From positions 1 to 58,903 of the IMG/VR virus record IMGVR_UViG_3300014913_000511: DNA of 58,903 nt; one strand, 5' to 3'. This document shows positions 55,439-58,903 of the stretch, piece by piece; the first letter of the stretch is position 1, and each line of letters starts with the position of its first letter. This DNA is from a virus. The notes beneath the pieces are model-generated. The model was not told the origin of the DNA, ran no database searches, and saw nothing but the letters and a program-made list of their open reading frames with translations. A program made the translations under genes and the position numbers.

Positions 55439-56914
55439 CTAAAACGTGCCCACTCGTTTCCTCTTCTTCTTCGCCGCGTAGTTAAACGCACCTGCCGAAG
55501 CGTCCACCCGATCCATAAATTTACCCATTGGAAAAGACGCGTGCTCGTCGATAAACTCGCGGTTCCATTCTCCCCGAAGTAAGGAAACGTTACCACCCTC
55601 AACCTGAATCGCGTACGGCTCCGCTCTCACTTCTTTCGATCCTGTTACACGATCGGCAAATACTCGAAAACCTGCAAGCCTCCTAATAGTAGCCTCAGCC
55701 GACTCCTTGCCCCCTGATCCAGGCTCTTGCTCGACATAAACAAAAGTGTTTTTGCCATCAATCTCCGCCGTCTGATGAATCATACTTTCACGCTTCGTTG
55801 TGCTCCACTGACCAGCAACGCAATCCACAATAACAAATGTACCGTCTGCTAAAGCGTCAATCCTAACCCCCGCCGTATTGCACCCGCCACCATCTGTGCC
55901 CGCTTTATCCCAATAGCGAATGGAGTTTACCACCGTGTGCAACTTAGGTGACAAAGCGTTTATTATTTGGAAATTCTCAACCTTGAACATTCCACCCCCT
56001 CTAGGGGCAGGACGTTGTTGAAGCTGCCCGGCAACGCCATATTCGCCCAACTGCTTGCCTAATTGTAAAACCTCTGCATCGCCTATCCGATCGGGCCAAA
56101 ACAACTCGCCTTCTTCCGTCCGAGGATCTTTGAATCCAATGCAAGTTTCACATTTACGATCAGGCTCAAAGCTCATCGGGATCATCAAGTGTTCGTAGCC
56201 ACCACGATCTAAAATGTCGCCCGATAAATCACGCTCATGAATCCTTTGCATGACCCCGACAAACGCTCCCCGCTTAGGATCGTTCAACCGAGTTGACATT
56301 TGTTCATTCCACCACGCCAAAACCCGCGCCCTCTGAACAGCACTTTCGCCATCTATGACGTTGTGCGGGTCGTCAAATATCACGAAGTCGCCGCCCTCGC
56401 CCGTGCCTAAGCCCCCCACAGACGTAGCCACACGAAAGCCCGAAGCTGAATTCTCAAACCTCATTTTTTGGTTTTGATCAGACGTTAGAACGAAGTTGCT
56501 ACCCCACAAAGCCTTATACCAGGGCGACTCTATCACCCGGCGACACTTCAAGCTGTCCCTTGTCGATAACGCCTGTGAATACGACGCGAAAATAAACCTA
56601 GCAGACGGCCACCATGTCCAAACCCACGCGGGAAAAAACACGGCCACAAGAAGGCTTTTCATCGAGCGCGGCGGAATGTTTATCAACAACCGCCGAAGGG
56701 GGATGGATATGCTTGACTCGGGGGTAGGTGACGCGCTTCTTGCGACCGCTTCTAAGTGCTTACAAATGGCAACAATATGCCAATTTGACGACATAGGAGT
56801 AGCGGGTTCTACAATATGCCACCCGCTTCTAACGAATTGAAAAAGGCTCGCAGCACAATTTCCGCGCTCAAGGCGTTGGGCTAACTTACGGGCGACACTA
56901 ATCGGTAGGTCCAT
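55439..56914 (-). CDS. terL: Terminase large subunit
   Basis: This 491-residue packaging motor has a Walker A-like NIPPRSMKSLLV at 79-90 (the GK is replaced by MK, as in many TerL variants), Walker B FVIFDDPH at 177-184 and a C-terminal nuclease domain with RYWDKAGTDGGGCNTAGV and later acidic residues. It cuts concatemers and drives DNA into the prohead. It overlaps the small subunit by 17 bases. Confidence 0.92.
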   Translation of the reverse strand: MDLPISVARKLAQRLERGNCAASLFQFVRSGWHIVEPATPMSSNWHIVAICKHLEAVARSASPTPESSISIPLRRLLINIPPRSMKSLLVAVFFPAWVWTWWPSARFIFASYSQALSTRDSLKCRRVIESPWYKALWGSNFVLTSDQNQKMRFENSASGFRVATSVGGLGTGEGGDFVIFDDPHNVIDGESAVQRARVLAWWNEQMSTRLNDPKRGAFVGVMQRIHERDLSGDILDRGGYEHLMIPMSFEPDRKCETCIGFKDPRTEEGELFWPDRIGDAEVLQLGKQLGEYGVAGQLQQRPAPRGGGMFKVENFQIINALSPKLHTVVNSIRYWDKAGTDGGGCNTAGVRIDALADGTFVIVDCVAGQWSTTKRESMIHQTAEIDGKNTFVYVEQEPGSGGKESAEATIRRLAGFRVFADRVTGSKEVRAEPYAIQVEGGNVSLLRGEWNREFIDEHASFPMGKFMDRVDASAGAFNYAAKKKRKRVGTF

Positions 56915-57383
56915 TTATGCCCTTTTTTAGCAGCCTTTCCAGTTCTATTTTTTCTTCATTTGTCAAATTATCTTCGTTGAAATCATTAACCTCTTGATGC
57001 GCTACCGGGCCGCCACCCGGCCCACTTATCTCATGACGCTGTTTACCGCTCCAATGCTCAGGGAATTTCCGTTCAAGCAACCATTGAGCCGCCTTAACGT
57101 CCCCCTCGTCCATTGCGTCTGTAACGACACCTAACGCACGAATTGCAGATTCCGCAAGCGCCTTGCCTACATTTATCGAAAACGACAAGTAGGGCGCTTC
57201 CTCTTCGTGGGGCGATTCAAAGGGGTTTGCGTCTAAATAATCACGTTCAGCTTGCCCTCGCTGCAACCAATTCCGCATTGTGGCAGGATGAATACCGACT
57301 GCCGCACACGCTATGTCTGTGTAATGGCCGTTGCGGATTATCTCGATAAGTTCGGCTTCTAAATGTATCTTACTCTTTCCCAT
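56898..57383 (-). CDS. terS: Terminase small subunit
   Basis: This 161-residue protein has an N-terminal helix-turn-helix (DIACAAVGIHPATMRNWLQR) for recognising the packaging site, a helical oligomer core and a C-terminus that is acidic and lysine-rich. It lies directly upstream of the large subunit, with a short overlap. The ATG at 57383 has a purine-rich upstream region. Confidence 0.85.
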   Translation of the reverse strand: MGKSKIHLEAELIEIIRNGHYTDIACAAVGIHPATMRNWLQRGQAERDYLDANPFESPHEEEAPYLSFSINVGKALAESAIRALGVVTDAMDEGDVKAAQWLLERKFPEHWSGKQRHEISGPGGGPVAHQEVNDFNEDNLTNEEKIELERLLKKGINGPTD

Positions 57384-57455
57384 ATCTGCAATTTACAGCA
57401 TAAGGGATGTAATGTCAAGGGGTTGTCAATTCATCTGAACTCATGTCTTCCCTCC

Positions 57456-57689
57456 TCACACCAGTCTTACCAACCACAAACGAGAAATGTCATCATCGCC
57501 AATAAAAACACCACTTCCCAGCCCGCAATTAATCACCTTGAAAATTCGATCAAGCACCCCTTCCCTGAATCTCGGCGCATGATTCCACACTTTTAACCGC
57601 TCAGCGTCCCACGTCACGCCATCATGCGACACTATTAAAACCGGGTTTTGACCTGTTATGTAAAGAATCGCGTTGAGCTTTTTACACAT
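57456..57689 (-). CDS. Small hypothetical protein
   Basis: This 77-residue protein is preceded by AAGGAG eight bases before the ATG at 57689. It has a strand-rich start (LNAILYITGQNPVLIVSHDG) and a tail with aspartates (GDDDISRLW). It lies between dNMP kinase and small terminase. No family recognised. Confidence 0.6.
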   Translation of the reverse strand: MCKKLNAILYITGQNPVLIVSHDGVTWDAERLKVWNHAPRFREGVLDRIFKVINCGLGSGVFIGDDDISRLWLVRLV

Positions 57690-57719
57690 GACAAAACTCC
57701 TTTTCTGTCTATGGGCAAG

Positions 57720-58574
57720 CTAAAAGCTATTCGCCCAGTCCAAAACGGCGTTTTCACATTCGACACAAAGCCCTTTTACTCCTTCGTTCACATCCGCACA
57801 CCACGCAGAAGTCAGCACGATGTCGAATTTATTGTCGGCAAGATGATTCAAGGCTTGCTCAGAGTTATCACTGTGTCGGCTATCCTTCTTGAACCCCTCC
57901 CTAACGATCCGAATTTTACACACCGTCCGATCTCCTATCCATTCAGGATCGGAAAGGACTTTCAATTCGTTTGGGAATCTAACATCAGTCACAGCAATGA
58001 CTTTTTCATCCTTCCCCCGAATTTTCGACACAGCAACAATTGACCATATGCTAGGGTCGTAACGTCTCCCCCCTTTTCCAATACACTTCAAAACGTCACG
58101 AGGAGTTTTTCCATCTAAATATGACACCGAAATATCTTTTTGAACGCCATACCCTTCTAGCCTAATTCCCTCCTCGTAAATCTCCTCGAAAATCCACCGC
58201 AGCGGATCAGCCAAAGCCACCCGCTCCGCGCCCCACTTCTCAATAAGATGCTTGCCAACTGTGTCCTTACCAGACCCGGCCAAACCCGTTATTAAAAAAA
58301 TAGGGGGGAGTTTTCCTGGCAACTTATCCCACGCCATGCGTTTCACCTCTTGCGTTAAAGCGGAATCTGGTAATTCAGCCCAACCAATAGGCTTGTGGTG
58401 AAAACCGTACCCCCCTTCCTCCCAATATCCACGCTCGTCGTCTTTATGAGAATTCCATTCGACTACAGCTAAAAGTGACTCTGAAGTTTTATACTCCTTT
58501 TCGTAAATCACAAGATACTGTCGCTGGTCTTTCGGCGGCTCGCCTGGAGTGAAATCGAACGTGTAATCAACCAT
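57720..58574 (-). CDS. Deoxynucleoside monophosphate kinase with DUF551-like N-terminal domain
   Basis: Residues about 90-284 form a P-loop kinase: ITGLAGSGKDTVGKHLIEKW (Walker A), LADPLRWIF, GRRYDPSIWS and VTDVRFPNEL, the pattern of phage dNMP kinases such as T4 gp1. These turn dNMPs into dNDPs for DNA synthesis. The first 75 residues (PPKDQRQYLVIYEKEY, then W...WAELPD) look like a DUF551 domain, usually a separate small phage protein. AGGAG lies seven bases before the ATG at 58574. It complements the ThyX enzyme. Confidence 0.85.
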   Translation of the reverse strand: MVDYTFDFTPGEPPKDQRQYLVIYEKEYKTSESLLAVVEWNSHKDDERGYWEEGGYGFHHKPIGWAELPDSALTQEVKRMAWDKLPGKLPPIFLITGLAGSGKDTVGKHLIEKWGAERVALADPLRWIFEEIYEEGIRLEGYGVQKDISVSYLDGKTPRDVLKCIGKGGRRYDPSIWSIVAVSKIRGKDEKVIAVTDVRFPNELKVLSDPEWIGDRTVCKIRIVREGFKKDSRHSDNSEQALNHLADNKFDIVLTSAWCADVNEGVKGLCVECENAVLDWANSF

Positions 58575-58663
58575 TTTCCTACTCCTTAGTTCCTAGGGTT
58601 TGCGCGGTGATAGCTAAGATCGATAGGCTCGTAATAAAGGCCGGCTGTAAAACTGATAGATTC

Positions 58664-58698
58664 TCAATTCTCAATTCTCAATTCTCAATTCTCAATTC
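58664..58698. repeat. Heptanucleotide tandem repeat (TCAATTC)5
   Basis: Five perfect TCAATTC units, with partial units at the edges. It is flanked on the left by AAACTGATAGATT and on the right by TTTTATCTTATTTTCACTTA, both also found around the longer array at 25-142. The copy number differs (5 against 16). Confidence 0.95.
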
Positions 58699-58725
58699 TC
58701 AATTTTATCTTATTTTCACTTACAC

Positions 58726-58756
58726 CCCCACCCCCATTTGAAAAATGGGGGTGGGG
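58726..58756 (-). terminator. C/G-rich hairpin downstream of the partial pentapeptide gene
   Basis: CCCCACCCCCATTT pairs with AAATGGGGGTGGGG over 14 bp around a GAA loop. It is the counterpart of the hairpin at 168-200 and is followed, as there, by TATAAATTCACCG. It lies 50 bases after the stop codon of the right-edge gene. Confidence 0.65.
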
Positions 58757-58806
58757 TATAAATTCACCGCGCCTCGAAATAGGCGAAATGGTCCCCTGGA
58801 AAAGGG

Positions 58807-58903
58807 TTAAAATCTAGTCCTTAGTAGTCGGGCCTCAAACAGGTCGGCCCCGGTGAGGTCGGCACTATCGAGGTTGGCCCCGGTGAGGTTGGCCCCCCCG
58901 AGG
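58807..58903 (-). CDS. Pentapeptide-repeat protein, partial (5' end outside the window)
   Basis: The last 31 codons of a minus-strand gene reach the right edge. The translated end is a run of regular repeats (ANLTG, ANLDS, ADLTG, ADLFE) followed by ARLLRTRF and a TAA stop at 58807-58809. The repeats match the style of the 20623-21291 product. It is the fourth pentapeptide-repeat gene in the window. The 5' part and start lie beyond the window. Confidence 0.85.
   Translation of the reverse strand, partial: LGGANLTGANLDSADLTGADLFEARLLRTRF

Noticed and set aside
1-58903. Prophage attachment site or integrase
   Set aside because: No tyrosine or serine integrase was recognised among the predicted proteins, and no tRNA-like sequence was seen next to a repeat, so lysogeny is not supported within this window.

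Overview
This window is a stretch of a double-stranded DNA tailed bacteriophage (Caudoviricetes) genome, most probably a long-tailed siphovirus infecting a Gram-negative host. The evidence is a complete terminase-portal-capsid-tail gene order, a tape-measure protein, a tail tip built from four genes in the order seen in Rhodobacter-type gene transfer agents (DUF2460, DUF2163, NlpC/P60 peptidase, very large hub), and enzymes for the outer-membrane sugar Kdo. No integrase, excisionase pair or tRNA was found, so nothing points to lysogeny. The right edge cuts a gene, so the genome continues. The host genus cannot be read from the sequence.

Layout: nearly every gene is on the minus strand, so transcription runs from high to low coordinates. 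(1) 58.6-55.4 kb: dNMP kinase, small and large terminase. (2) 55.4-38.9 kb: portal and head genes, interrupted by two metabolic islands. One holds kdsA, kdsB and a cupin gene (47.7-49.6 kb); the other holds a Maf/GT42-like protein, a methyltransferase, two glycosyltransferase-like proteins and a sulfotransferase (40.1-43.5 kb). Two large tandem G8-like fibre proteins also sit here. (3) 38.9-27.8 kb: tail genes, with a canonical A-AAA-AAC frameshift site in the tail chaperone and a decayed second tail-tube gene. (4) 27.9-24.7 kb: APS kinase, small membrane proteins, Dam methylase and a lipoprotein, closed by a terminator at 24.64 kb. (5) 24.4-9.1 kb: recombination and replication genes (PD-(D/E)XK exonuclease, RNA ligase, Sak4-like recombinase, SSB-like protein, ERCC4 nuclease, HU, RecD2-like helicase, sliding-clamp-like protein, primase-helicase) mixed with pentapeptide-repeat proteins. 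(6) 9.1-7.2 kb: a gene-free region packed with two iteron families, the best origin candidate. (7) 7.2-5.1 kb: a second clamp-like protein and a ThyX fusion. (8) 4.3-2.2 kb: a regulator, five small membrane proteins and a T7-lysozyme-type amidase. (9) 2.1-0.2 kb: small accessory genes, one of them the only convincing plus-strand gene.

How the genes work together: the phage has no DNA polymerase here but brings its own primase-helicase, helicase, recombination set and two clamp-like proteins, which suggests it recruits or redirects host polymerase. Four accessory promoters share a nearly identical 30-bp block ending in the -35 box, with -10 boxes 16-17 bp away, which points to a common regulator. 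The most striking inference is a phage-encoded glycan pathway: KdsA and KdsB would make CMP-Kdo, a Maf/GT42-like protein is a candidate transferase for a CMP-activated keto sugar, glycosyltransferases and a methyltransferase could extend or cap it, and APS kinase plus a sulfotransferase could add sulfate. The enzyme families are mostly clear from motifs. Their joint target (virion protein or host surface glycan) is inference.
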